In this document: positions 43,701 through 53,102 of the stretch, in pieces
Position numbering within the stretch: position 1 is the stretch's first letter
How the letters are laid out: each line of letters opens with the position of its first letter
Source of the DNA: Liolophura sinensis
Lineage: Eukaryota > Mollusca > Polyplacophora > Chitonida > Chitonidae
Direction: 5' to 3'
Length of the DNA stretch: 64,000 nt
Assembly: GCF_032854445.1 (NCBI RefSeq)
Contig: NC_088303.1
Coordinates: 21,151,501 to 21,215,500, forward strand
Made by a program: the position numbers and the translations under genes
Notes under the pieces: generated by a model
Seen by the model: the letters and a program-made list of their open reading frames with translations, nothing else
Told to the model about the DNA's origin: nothing
Databases searched by the model: none

Positions 43701-44095
43701 AATGTTAAAATCTAAACGAGTATAGACAAGTTTTCTAACTGTTTTCAACACTGATTAAGTTTCTTCACGATTGTGAAGACCTTCCCTTGTCCCTTCCTGA
43801 TTGGCCCCATTGTGCACATTGTGCAATACTTTCTCGTTGGAGGGGGTGTCAAAGACAATAGACTGATGTCGCTCAACCCATCCCGACAGAATATCCACAC
43901 CGTACCAACAAACTGATGATTTATCTATGGTTAATACCAAAAGAGCTTTTGTAGTATTCAATGTTATACACAAATAGTTTTCAAAATAGTTGCAAAATAA
44001 ACATCTCAATTGATCAGTTCAAACTACCTTGGAATCCCCGAAGGTAGTTTCTACTGAGTCAGTTATCTGAGATCAGATTTCATGAATGGCAATCA
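40750..44095 (+). repeat. Tandem unit C/D, second part
   Basis: Resumes the unit alignment at the equivalent of B 22625 (CGGCTTATCAAAAGAAGAG; B has TAGTTTATCAAAAGATG) and continues to the equivalent of A 19980 (GAGTCAGTTATCTGAGATCAG). Landmarks: AACAGTCGCCATACT.AGTTAG, CAAAGGATTTGTCCCAAG, GTCCAATGCGTAA.TATGTGC and CTTGAGCATCACCTGCGGT. No gene recognised. Confidence 0.83.
42065..42258 (+). mobile_element. SINE family 1 with internal deletion, unit D only
   Basis: Head from CGTGGCTCAGTCGGTTAGC with B box GAGTTCAAGCCC. The middle is deleted between CAGCTTATGC and CCGGTTTCC. The tail GAGTACGGCGTAAAACTCC ends in CAAAT repeats. Confidence 0.92.
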
Positions 44096-44628
44096 AACGC
44101 TTTGTTTACAAAGGTATGGGCATTCGTGGCGATGTCGACAGGTGAATTGATGTAATATATAAAGCTCGTCTGTTCTCAGCCCTGAGATCGGTTGGAAATA
44201 TTCCCAGCTTTACGTCCACATTAATCACTCTGAATATTTACCGCATTTGATACTGTTTTCCAAAATGTATTGTCTAACATGTTAATGGTATACAGCTTAT
44301 TTGTTACTGCAATACAAACGTTCCACGGGTTCATTATATTTCCGGACTTTGCCGCATATAGCTGACGTGATACGATACTGATGACCGGCTAACGTCTGCT
44401 GTTGTCAATGCGCCCTTTACATTTGTGTTTACTGTGATGCTATGAGTTTTTACTATTTTCGAATAACTGTATTCCATAAAGTGAGAATCACTTTAGGATT
44501 AATGGACACCTGCTTTTTTAGAGTATGGCTTTGACATCCTGATGACAGCACATGAGAATAGGCGGTTGATTTTACTTTTCGTTTGCACCTGGGAAGGGCT
44601 CTTTCTGGTTTGTACAGACTGCAGAGTG
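44096..44628. other. No feature seen
   Basis: Single-copy AT-rich sequence after the tandem units, without a supported gene. Confidence 0.4.
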
Positions 44629-44643
44629 TCGTTGTAAGTTTTA

Positions 44644-44903
44644 TTTATTTATTTTTTTGATTGGTGTTTTACTCCGTACTCAAGAATATTTCACTTATAC
44701 GACAGCGGCCAGCATTATGGTGGGAGGAAACGGGGCAGAGCCCGGGGGAAACCCACGACCATCCGCAGGTTTCTGCAGACCTTCCCACATGCGGCCGGAG
44801 AGGAAGTCAGCGAGAGCTGGAGCTCACAGCAACCGCATTGGCCAGAGACTCCTGTGTCATTACGCTGCGCTAGCGCGCTAAGCAACCGAGCCACGGAGGC
44901 CCC
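44644..44903 (-). mobile_element. SINE family 1, full length, with 15-bp target duplication
   Basis: Reverse orientation from the AAAT tail to GGGGCCTCCGTGGCTCGG. TCGTTGTAAGTTTTA occurs at 44629-44643 and again at 44904-44918, a perfect duplication. It is one of the youngest insertions in the window. Confidence 0.96.
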
Positions 44904-45039
44904 TCGTTGTAAGTTTTAAAAATGTGGCCTAATCTACCTCACTCACTTGAGACTGTAACCATTCTGTAAGTAATGCGGAGGAAAAAGCAATAATGTTTGC
45001 TAAGGTGTTGGTAGGTGTAGTTTTGGGTTTACTGGATCA

Positions 45040-45190
45040 ATTCGCCGTCCTTATATGGGATCTGTCTCGTTAAGACGTCTGTTACGTGATTGATATTTGC
45101 CCTATCGGAGTCATCAGAACACCCCAACAGCTGGCCAGCTTATCCGGTAGAGACTGAAGGCCATCGGTTATCAGGGGAAAAGTGGACGCT
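45040..45190 (+). repeat. Dispersed repeat, copy 1 (with 56360-56500)
   Basis: Shares TTGATATTTG(C/T)CCT, CA.C..GGCCAGCT and CCGGTA.AGAC, GGCCAT.G.TTATC with 56380-56480. Diverged and without a recognised class. Confidence 0.5.
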
Positions 45191-46799
45191 CTCTACACGC
45201 TATAGACATGGGGAGAAATTATAAGTGATTAATTTAATTGTAAGGAAGTGAAGTCAAAGTGAAATCAAAAAGCCATATGATGTACGAAGATAGTCAGGTT
45301 ACCCGTGCTATGTGCGTCACTGACCTTTCAAAGTAAGCGAATGAACACAATTGAACTGAGATTTGTATCAGATTTCAGAAAGTATTTCAATTAAATGAGA
45401 ATAAACATATTTTGAATATTTCATAGAAGCATTGAAGCTGAATGGATTGTAATCTGAGGTAGATTTATTGATCACATTGTCCTTGTCAGGAAATGATGAC
45501 GTCGCCGCCGGCTTTATTCTGGTTCAAACAGAACACCTTGTGTTAGATGTAGAAGACGGATCCTGCCGCTCACGCTCTGGAGTCGCTACTTTTAATGCCC
45601 GCGTGTAAGATAAGGAATAACCGTGCGATCTTTTAACGCGCAATTCTTTTCAGTGTCGACTCTCGCATGCAGGATGTACAGGTGGAGAACTCGATAGTGC
45701 AGTGAAAACTCCACCATACACTGAAAAATACACGTTTCTGTGTTTGATCAATCCCCTGCGAAAGCTCGACCATGCGTTCATGAAGGTTCCTTAACCTGAT
45801 TAGGCCAAACGAAAGCTCCACTATGCATTCATGAATATAGGCTTGTATATTTGATCAACAGCAAAAGCTCCACCATACATACATACTTACATACATACAG
45901 GTTTCTATCCCTTATCAACTTCCATGCAATTTTTACAGGCCTCTAAAGAACGTAACGAGATAGAATGTCACCTGTCATCTCCAGTGCCCGAAGTATGAAT
46001 ATATATTGAGAATTATTGGTTTTATTATGGTGAAATAATTGCCAAATCGTCACAACGACTTGTGGTCAAGTAAAGGATGAAGGTGAATTGCACATTCAGG
46101 CCACTACGACGCATTGATGCTTACACATCTGCGAAGCCCCCGGCGGACAGACAAAATGTAGCGGAAGACACACATAGAAGCGACTCACCGCAAGAGGCAT
46201 AAGTTGCCAAGGCCAAACATAAAGAAGTCAGCGATTTATACAGCCAGTGTTATCATACACACCGTTTTTCCTTAAGCACTGAATGTGTAAACCACATTTT
46301 TTCAGTGCCAGAGTAAATTAGGGCAACGGCTGATCATAAGTGCTGATTTATTAAGCATAATATGAAATCAAACGAACAGTTATAAATCTGTAAAACAAAT
46401 ACAAAGGTGCAGTCCTAATTAACTTTTGTTGTGTATTTCAACCTAGAAACCACCTTGAAACAAGGCATTTATCATCTTGGTCCCGAGTGATCCGAATGGT
46501 TGGATGGCCTTCAAGAAACAATATTTTTAGTAAACAGAAATTTGTCTGTTTTGATTTATAAGGTTTTCAAACAACCAGTGTCACACATGTAACATTTTTT
46601 GCAACTTTTTCATCGTCCCGGTATATGACAAATACCAGCTTTATCGTTCCTCATCCTTTGCACTAGTTTATGGTAAGTTCTACATGTAAGAACGATCCGG
46701 ACAGCTTTTGAAAGATTTCCCTTGATAAAATATCCTGTTATTATGTAAGTAATAAATAAGTGGACTGCATGAAGGAAATATTCTCAAATGATAAACCTA
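45191..46799. other. No gene seen; short degenerate repeat at 45760-45885
   Basis: Three loose units of about 50 bp contain AAAGCTC(G/C)AC(C/T)ATGC.TTCATGAA. Otherwise AT-rich single-copy sequence with no frame I can support. Confidence 0.4.
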
Positions 46800-47100
46800 T
46801 AGGAAACTGCTAATAACCACATTAGGTTTTATTACCATCTTGTTCCCTTAGTTATCTATCTCGTTTAATGTAATTAAAGTGTAAGTGATCTGTTGATTTG
46901 AGCGCCATTACAACGTTCAAATAAGACTTGATTCTTTGTTCTTCATCGTTAAATTCGGTCTCATATTATTGTCATTGTCACGACTGTACAGGAAGCAAAG
47001 TGACTTTCATCTTGTAAATGAAGCCTTACATATTTCTGCTGAGTGAGACTTTAGCTTTGGCTGTAAAATCATTCTCTGAGTTAAACAATTATTGGTCACG
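46800..47100 (+). repeat. Diverged fragment of the tandem unit
   Basis: TTACCATCTTGTTCCCTTAG, then TCTCGTTTAATGTAATTAAAG, TCTCATATTATTGTCATTGTC and a later GGCTGTAAAATCATTCTCTG. These follow the order of unit D 42830-43100 (CCATCTTGTTTCCTTGAG, GTTTAATTTGATTAGAGCGG and TTTCATATTATGGTTATTTGTC). Confidence 0.55.
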
Positions 47101-47403
47101 TTGGGCTTAACAGATGACCCGTTGTAATTTGCGTTTCGGTCAAAACTTTACTGGGCTCTGCGCGGCTTCTGAGAGACGCATAAGAGACTTCAAGAGCAGG
47201 TCAGATAAATCTCCAGTTTTCATGTGAAGCCCCAGGTAAATGAAATTTGTGCGCATATTTCCGCTTTGTGATGTTGAAATTTGTTTACTCTATATTTTCA
47301 AATATTACTGATGACATTTAATGAACATGCATCGGGTTATTATCCTAGTTAAAAGCACCGCTTAAAATACAGCTTTTTTCATGATGACGTCACGTGTAAA
47401 CCT

Positions 47404-47835
47404 TTGTATGTTGCTCTTGGATTTTTGACTGAACAACAACAACCGTGTTGTTTTATAGACAAAAAGATATGCTTAAATGGCAAACCACATAGAACGACGT
47501 TCCTTTGGAATGGCTTTGAAATATACAATGGCATGATATGGGCTTGGTTGTGTGAGAGATTGGTTGTGGACGGGATTGCCATGCTTAGAGGTAGATTTGT
47601 GATGCTTTTCTCGCAATGTCATTCAAAATGCCGATGTTATACCCCTTACTGCGCATGCGCCACGCTACGTGCTTTACATCACCGCCACCCATTTTGTAAG
47701 GAAGCGTTGAACAACGCTAAGATTAAAGAGATGTTAGATAGTGATGCCACAAAAAACAAAAACTTTATTAATTCACGACACAAGTGCATTCTTGTAATCG
47801 ATTCAAACGGACACCTGAAACATTTTTATTGCTAA
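47404..47835 (+). CDS. Unidentified 143-codon open frame
   Basis: Open from ATG to a TAA at 47833-47835, in an AT-rich region where frames of this length are uncommon. It includes 12 cysteines, a CHSKCRCYTPYCACAT cluster near residues 72-87, and a lysine-rich C-terminal part. There is no signal peptide and no known domain. Splice or promoter evidence is lacking; it may be a chance frame. Confidence 0.2.
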   Translation: MYVALGFLTEQQQPCCFIDKKICLNGKPHRTTFLWNGFEIYNGMIWAWLCERLVVDGIAMLRGRFVMLFSQCHSKCRCYTPYCACATLRALHHRHPFCKEALNNAKIKEMLDSDATKNKNFINSRHKCILVIDSNGHLKHFYC

Positions 47836-48480
47836 ATGGCGATTATGTGTCCGTGCAAGGACATCAGCAGCCAGACGTGTAAACAAGTCTGTTCAAACAA
47901 GACTAGGTGCGTCCCGCAAGGTTCAAAGTTCAAGCATGTCTTCTGGTGGCTGTGGTGTAAACCGAGCGTAGAGAGTTGCCCTGTAAGAAGTATGGCCCGA
48001 TGTATTATGACTTCGCATAAATTCCATGTCTGATTTCTCGAATAGCATCAGGTGTGTGCACTTAAAAGAAGTCAAATGGGCCATAGTCACGATAAAAACT
48101 CCAGATGAACCTTTCGCTCTGTGCCAATATAAATCTTTCATCCATGAAGATAGATGTCTATATCTGTCCATAGTGTAAACCTTAATGGAACTTCAACTAT
48201 GTATCAGCATCCATGAAAGAAAAACACACTAATCTTCGTAGCACCAGGTGATTCATTGAAAGATTTTTATTCAAACTACCGGCTCTCTGTTAGAAATCTC
48301 GACAGGCATAACATCTCCTCATTAGGACACCCACTTGTTCATCTGAATGCAAGCCAGTCACCACGGGCTAATAACCTAGCCAGAATTGTACTTTATCCCT
48401 CAGTTAGCTGATTCTCAAATATAATTATAATGCCAATGGAGAAAACATATGAATTAAAAAGAACACCAAAAAAATATAAT

Positions 48481-48515
48481 AGATAAATAAATAAATAGAT
48501 AAATAAATAAATAAA
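48481..48515. repeat. (AAAT)n with GATA interruptions
   Basis: Run of ATAAATAAAT units without an adjacent SINE body, possibly an orphaned SINE tail. Confidence 0.8.
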
Positions 48516-48934
48516 AGTCATTTTAAAAAATTTCACTTATTTGTGTAGCAAGCCTTCAATCAGAAGCCAGCGCATGTGAGAGAAATAATCTTCATATGTA
48601 CCAAAAGGCTATATCAAGTAGTTCTTCTTGGTATTATGTTTCAAGAAAACAGCAAGAGCCTCCATTTACGCAAAATAGAAAATGTCTAAAGAATAAGGTA
48701 GAGAGGTTCCTAATTAGGAGAGTAAACAGTTTGTTTGATTAGCCGGTCAGAACTGGTCTTAAACTCACAGGGGCCACATTAGAGAGAGGTTCTTGGGTCA
48801 TTACGCCACAAGCGCGCTGACATTACTGGTCGCTGAAATTTGAGTGACGGTCGTGTTGAGTGATGCAATACACCCAACTTACACACGGTGTATGCCTGTG
48901 CCTGACCCTAAATTAAGTATAACAACTTCTCCCC

Positions 48935-49165
48935 ACCTCACTGCCTCGTTACCTTGCTGTCTCGCTACCTTGCCGTCTCGCTACCTTGCTGCCACACCAC
49001 CTCGCTGCCCTGCTACCTCGCTGTCTCGCTGCCTTGCTACTTTGCTGCCTTGCTAACTCAACTTTTGTAAAGATCGAGGTAACGAGGCGAGGCACCGAAG
49101 CAAGGCAGCAAGGTAGCGAGTTAATCACGCTGCTGGCTCTCCCGCATCGCTACCTCGCTTCCACA
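48935..49165. repeat. 9-bp CTCGCTACC-type repeat with an inverted arm
   Basis: About 13 imperfect 9-mers of the form CT(C/T)GCT(A/G)CC, with TTG alternatives, run from 48944 to 49060. After a short spacer the complementary strand pattern appears (GGTAACGAGGCGAGGC, then AAGGCAGCAAGGTAGCGAG, 49077-49119), followed by two more forward units near 49146-49160. The two arms can pair into a long GC-rich hairpin. Confidence 0.85.
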
Positions 49166-49270
49166 TGTCCTCTATCGGTTTCCATAGTTAAATGTCAGCC
49201 AGCTTGGAGTATACAGAAGCATCATTCGAAGTGTGAACTTTTATCGAAAACATATTCACCCATTTATAAT

Positions 49271-49700
49271 TTCTAGTGTTTGTTTTATCTTTTTGGATTA
49301 TAACACAGGCGCTCGAATCCAGTCCGTAAATCCCATATATGCCATATACCAGCCTACTACATATATATAGGTGTAAGTAAAGGTATGAAATGACTTTCGA
49401 CCGGCACCACTCAACGTCTCCGAAATTCAAGAAATAGCGGCTTTAACCTGCAATTTTTTCACTCGTTTTCCTGCCTGGAGCTCGAATCCACCGTTAGTGT
49501 TTCAATTTTATTATGTCCCAGTGGCACTTATATGTGCTATCTGAGCCCATAACACATCGGTGGCATGGACACCACTGTGACACAGTACAACTGATTTGGA
49601 AATTCTAATGGTTGATTCGAGCAGATAATAGCTCCTGGTAGGTAAACCAGTGCACAACCTTGTGTGTCCATTGAAGTTGACTACGTGGAAGGTCATCATG
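49271..49700. mobile_element. Fold-back element, copy 1, degraded right half
   Basis: Left arm as in the copy near 52 kb: GGATTATAACACAGGCGCTC, then TATGCCATATACCAGCCT, ACTTTCGACCGGCACCAC and AATAGCGGCTTTAACCTGCA. Inverted counterparts of the inner arm (TTGATTCGAGCAGATAATAG) follow the short centre. The outer right arm is missing. Confidence 0.65.
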
Positions 49701-49905
49701 TTTTTATAATAGACAGTCCGTAAAAATGTCAACACTGCTAATAAATGTGGATGAAGGTACATATGAGCTGAGTCAAATATCTTAAAACTGACATCAGTAA
49801 ATGTACACTACGTTTACAAAATAAACTAAGCCAAATATGCGTGCTTCTGCCATTGCTTGACATTTTCATTGATACAAATAGTAAGAGACTGAAACCTGTG
49901 CCGCT

Positions 49906-50096
49906 GTATTTATTTATTTATTTGATTGGCGTTTTACGCCGTACTCAAGAATATTTCACTTATACAACGGTGGTCAAGATTATGGTGGGAGGAAACCGGG
50001 CAGAGCTCGGGGGAAACCACGACCATCCACAGGTTGCTGACAAACCTTCTCACTTACGGCCAGATAGGAAGACACAGCCAACGCATTGGTGAGAGG
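49906..50096 (-). mobile_element. SINE family 1, 5'-truncated
   Basis: Reverse orientation. TATTTATTTATTTGATTGGCG, then GAGGAAACCGGGCAGAGCTCG and ACGCATTGGTGAGAGG. Most of the head is missing. Inserted in copy 1 of the local duplication only. Confidence 0.92.
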
Positions 50097-50800
50097 ATCA
50101 TCACGTAGAGTATAGGAACAGTTGTTGTCAAAGCTTGACTGAGATACATATTTCAACTAGCGTAGAAAACTACATGGTTTGGACAATGATTTCACGAATT
50201 TGCCCATTCCTTGCGTTTTTCAACATCATTGTTAATGGATTATTGAGCCAGAATATCCATTACGGTATGTCTGTTTCGATTTCTAGGTCTAAGAATTTTC
50301 ACTTCATGCCAAGATCAGTCATTCATTGTTGACGTAAAAACTGCAAGACGAGGGCCAGTATATATCGCCCTTTTATACAGTCAAACGTGATTGTTGCATA
50401 AAAGCCCTTTACCTATCTCCTATAACCCCAAGCAACATGTACATGACGTGAACAGGGTAGAAATTGTAATTTACCAATCTTATAATGTTTAGAGCAGCAT
50501 GTCCTGGACGAAACCTGACAGTATACACTAATCGCCCAGAGCTGGGCAATTGGGATGACGGCAATTGCCTCTTTGTGGCAAGGCAAGGAAGGTGAAAGCC
50601 GATCGACTTATGACTGCCTGGAGGCACAAATCGATTGAGTTTCCAAGAAACTATTGGCTATAACAGGTACTACTGGCGAATTTACCGCAAAATAGAGATT
50701 GCCCGGGCCTATCTGGGTAATGTAGATGTCTGGCTAGGCGTGCGAGAGGTAACAATTACCGCAGGTGCCATGTCTGTGTAAAGACCAATACCTGATCGTC

Positions 50801-51040
50801 TTAATATTCGCTCTTCCAATCAAGAGATAAGCTTCTAGTTCCAACAGCTGATGTAAATTCATAAGGGATTCCATATACTTGCTGAAATCCCGGCTTAAAG
50901 CTCAGAATGTTGTTATAAGGGCTTCCATACCTGGTCATGTCGTAGCAAAAGTTTCGCTTTGAACATACACAGGTTTGCTCTAACATATCTGTTGTCCGAA
51001 ACAGGGCGTTACCCAACATGCTTAATATAATGGAAATCAT
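50801..51040 (-). CDS. Small cysteine-containing open frame, possibly secreted
   Basis: A 79-codon frame from ATG at 51040 to TAA at 50801. The first 14 residues are hydrophobic with a basic residue just after (MISIILSMLGNALFR), a weak signal-peptide look. Then comes EQTCVCSKRNFCYD, a dense three-cysteine patch, and a polar aromatic tail. Copy 2 of the duplication has lost this stretch, so there is no conservation test in the window. A C..FC....(G)xP pattern recurs in the frame at 52172-52320. Function unknown; it could be chance. Confidence 0.25.
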   Translation of the reverse strand: MISIILSMLGNALFRTTDMLEQTCVCSKRNFCYDMTRYGSPYNNILSFKPGFQQVYGIPYEFTSAVGTRSLSLDWKSEY

Positions 51041-51921
51041 GAGAATTTGTGATATATTACAACAGAGATAAATAATTTTTTCATGATATCGTGTAGAATA
51101 TAGGACATGGATGAGTGGAATATATGCAACATACTTCGACAATAGTTCTTAGCTTATACCCTGTTTCCGAAATGATATATAGGGACCTGACTGCTCAAGT
51201 GAAGTCCGTCATTCGGTTAAAGAATAGATCACTACATGAACTCATCTATCGATAAATCAGTCAGTTAAATACCTTTGTTGCTGTTCTTGACAACAGATTC
51301 TTTAAACTTAATGGTCTTTGTAATTGTCATCCAAAACAATTAACCTTACGGTCACTGCATGACATGATCACATTATTCATATAGGATCAATTCTTGACAC
51401 AATTATACTGTTCTTGAACGTTTGCTTTGTTCTCAAGACTGGCAACCCATGACACAAGAAAATTGTCCTTTGTTGATCACACTCAAATTGTTCTAAGACA
51501 TTTAATCCATGTTTCAACTACACTGTTATCAGGCGATCTATAGCTATCGAGTCATGCTACAATCACTTTCTTCTCAAAATGTCACTACCCCTGTACACAC
51601 ATAGCCACTTCTTGAAACAACCACTTCGCTCTCTAACTGTTTCGACTGTAAATCCAAAGGGAATAATTTCAATGCTTTAAATCGAGGTTTAAGCGACAAA
51701 CTTAAATTTTTGTTTGAAAACATTTCGACTGATGTAACTGTCGGCTTCCATTGTTAAATGTCAGCCAACTTGGGATATATATGATCCTATATGAATAGAT
51801 ATAGAAAACATATACATGCATTTATAATTCCTAGTGCTTGTTTTATCTTTTTGGATTATAACACAGGCGCTCGAATGCAGTCCGTAAATCCCATATATGC
51901 CATATACCAGCCTACTACATA

Positions 51922-51953
51922 AATACATACATACATACATACATACATACATG
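51922..51953. repeat. (ATAC)n microsatellite
   Basis: About eight ATAC units between fold-back arm segments. A related array is at 57562-57590. Confidence 0.95.
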
Positions 51954-52171
51954 TAACCTGCAACTTTTTCACTCGTCTTCCTGCCTGGAGTAAAGGTATG
52001 AAACGACTTTCGACCGGCACAACGCAACGTCTAAGAAATTCAAGAAATAGCGGCTTTAACCTGCAACTTTTTCAATCCTTTTCCTGCCTGGAGCTCGAAT
52101 CCAGTCCGTAAACCACATATATGCCATATACCAGCCTCCTACATATATATAAGAAATATATATAACCGTCA

Positions 52172-52320
52172 AGTCCGACATTCCTATACCATTCGTTGTC
52201 CGTAAAGGGCGTTCCAAGTCGATAATCGCAAAATCCATTTCCACAACAACGTTTAACACTAACTCCCGAAGACAAAGGTATGTAAGAAATTATACAAATA
52301 AGAAATAAAGCAGGTAACAC
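52172..52320 (-). pseudogene. Small cysteine-rich frame between fold-back arms
   Basis: On the minus strand a hydrophobic stretch (LPALFLICIISYIPLSSG) is followed by a dibasic KR and CCGNGFCDYRLGTPFTDN. This looks like a signal peptide and a processed cysteine peptide. However, the only ATG (near 52347) is in another frame, so a one-base shift or an upstream exon would be needed. The hydrophobic codons are pyrimidine-rich and could equally be an intron end before a TCGGGAG acceptor. Function unknown. Confidence 0.25.
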
Positions 52321-52534
52321 ACAAGAGAGAAGCGGTCATCAGTTTTCAATGATGCCGGGCAGATAATGAATATTCCAGGCATAAAACGACTTTCGATCGG
52401 TACCACGCAACATCTCCGAAATTCAAGAAATAGCGGCTTTAACCTGCAACTTTTTCACTCGTTTCCCTATCTGGAGCTCGAATTTACCGCTAGCGTTTCT
52501 GAATCAATTTTATTTTGTCCCAGTGGCACTATAT

Positions 52535-52640
52535 ATGTGCTATCTGAGCCCATGAGACATCGGAAGTGTCCTATCTGAGCCCATGAGACATCAGTGGTGT
52601 CCTATCTGAGCCCACAAGACATCGGTGTCATGGACACCAC
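52535..52640. repeat. 31-bp repeat, three units, at the fold-back centre
   Basis: TATCTGAGCCCATGAGACAT starts each unit at about 31-bp spacing; the third is diverged. A single unit is present at the same place in copy 1 (49545). Confidence 0.9.
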
Positions 52641-53071
52641 TAATGTCTTATGGGATCAGTAAGCACATATAAGTGCCACTGGGGCAAAATACATTTGATT
52701 TGGAAATACTAACGATAGATTCCAGCGGATAATAGCTCGTGGTAGGGAAACAAGAGGAAAAGTTGGAGGTTGAAGGCTTTATTTCTGGAACTTCGAAGAC
52801 ATTCGTAGTGCCGTTTTCATACCTTTACTTCTTATATAGGCTATGTGTAGGAGGCTGGAATGTGCCATATATAGGGTTTACGGACTCGCGCAGGACGGTC
52901 TTTTTCTGACTCTTATAAGCCGTATCATTGGATGAAAAGTTAGTCCAGTGTCAGTAACTTCAGTTGATTGGACAACGATTGAAAATATAGTTATGTAAAT
53001 ACTTTCAAAAAAAGTACTGGTTTTCCGGAGATAAACATTTTGCTTTGCAACAAACCACACGTGTAGTTTGA

Positions 53072-53102
53072 TTGATTGGTGTTTTACGCAGTACTCAAGA
53101 AT
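53072..53102 (-). mobile_element. 31-bp SINE stub with 15-bp target duplication
   Basis: Only the last 31 bp of SINE family 1 (TTGATTGGTGTTTTACGCAG and CTCAAGAAT) lie between perfect direct repeats ACACGTGTAGTTTGA at 53057-53071 and 53103-53117. It is a complete insertion event in which reverse transcription stopped almost at once. Confidence 0.93.

Larger units (their letters stand above)
49180..51720 (+). repeat. Local tandem duplication, copy 1
   Basis: Homologous to 51740-55090 in the same orientation. Shared blocks include TTAAATGTCAGCCA.CTTGG, TTATCTTTTTGGATTATAACA, GACTGAAACCTGTGCCGCTGTA, CTACATGGTTTGGACAATGA, AAGACCAATACCTGATCGTC and ATCAATTCTTGACACAATTATACTG. Copy 1 lacks the counterpart of 53460-54010 and carries its own SINE at that point. 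Confidence 0.88.
51830..52912. mobile_element. Fold-back (long inverted repeat) element, copy 2
   Basis: The right arm (about 52640-52912) reads as the reverse complement of the left arm in order: CATACCTTTACTTCTTATAT, ATATAGGGTTTACGGACT, GTTGAAGGCTTTATTTCTGG and CACATATAAGTGCCACTGGG. The left side contains two partial repeats of the arm (51830-52160 and 52365-52570) with 200 bp of other sequence between them. Together the arms can form a hairpin of about 270 bp. No transposase is present. It is a non-autonomous element, or a recombination product of one. Confidence 0.72.

Noticed and set aside
44657-44881. 70-74 codon frames rich in Arg, Glu and Gly
   Set aside because: These are reverse-strand readings of SINE family 1. 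Near-identical peptides occur at 7504, 23850 and 49926 for the same reason.
47923-48171. 82-codon minus-strand frame with a protein-like look
   Set aside because: No motif, splice signal or paralogue supports it. I could not raise it above chance.
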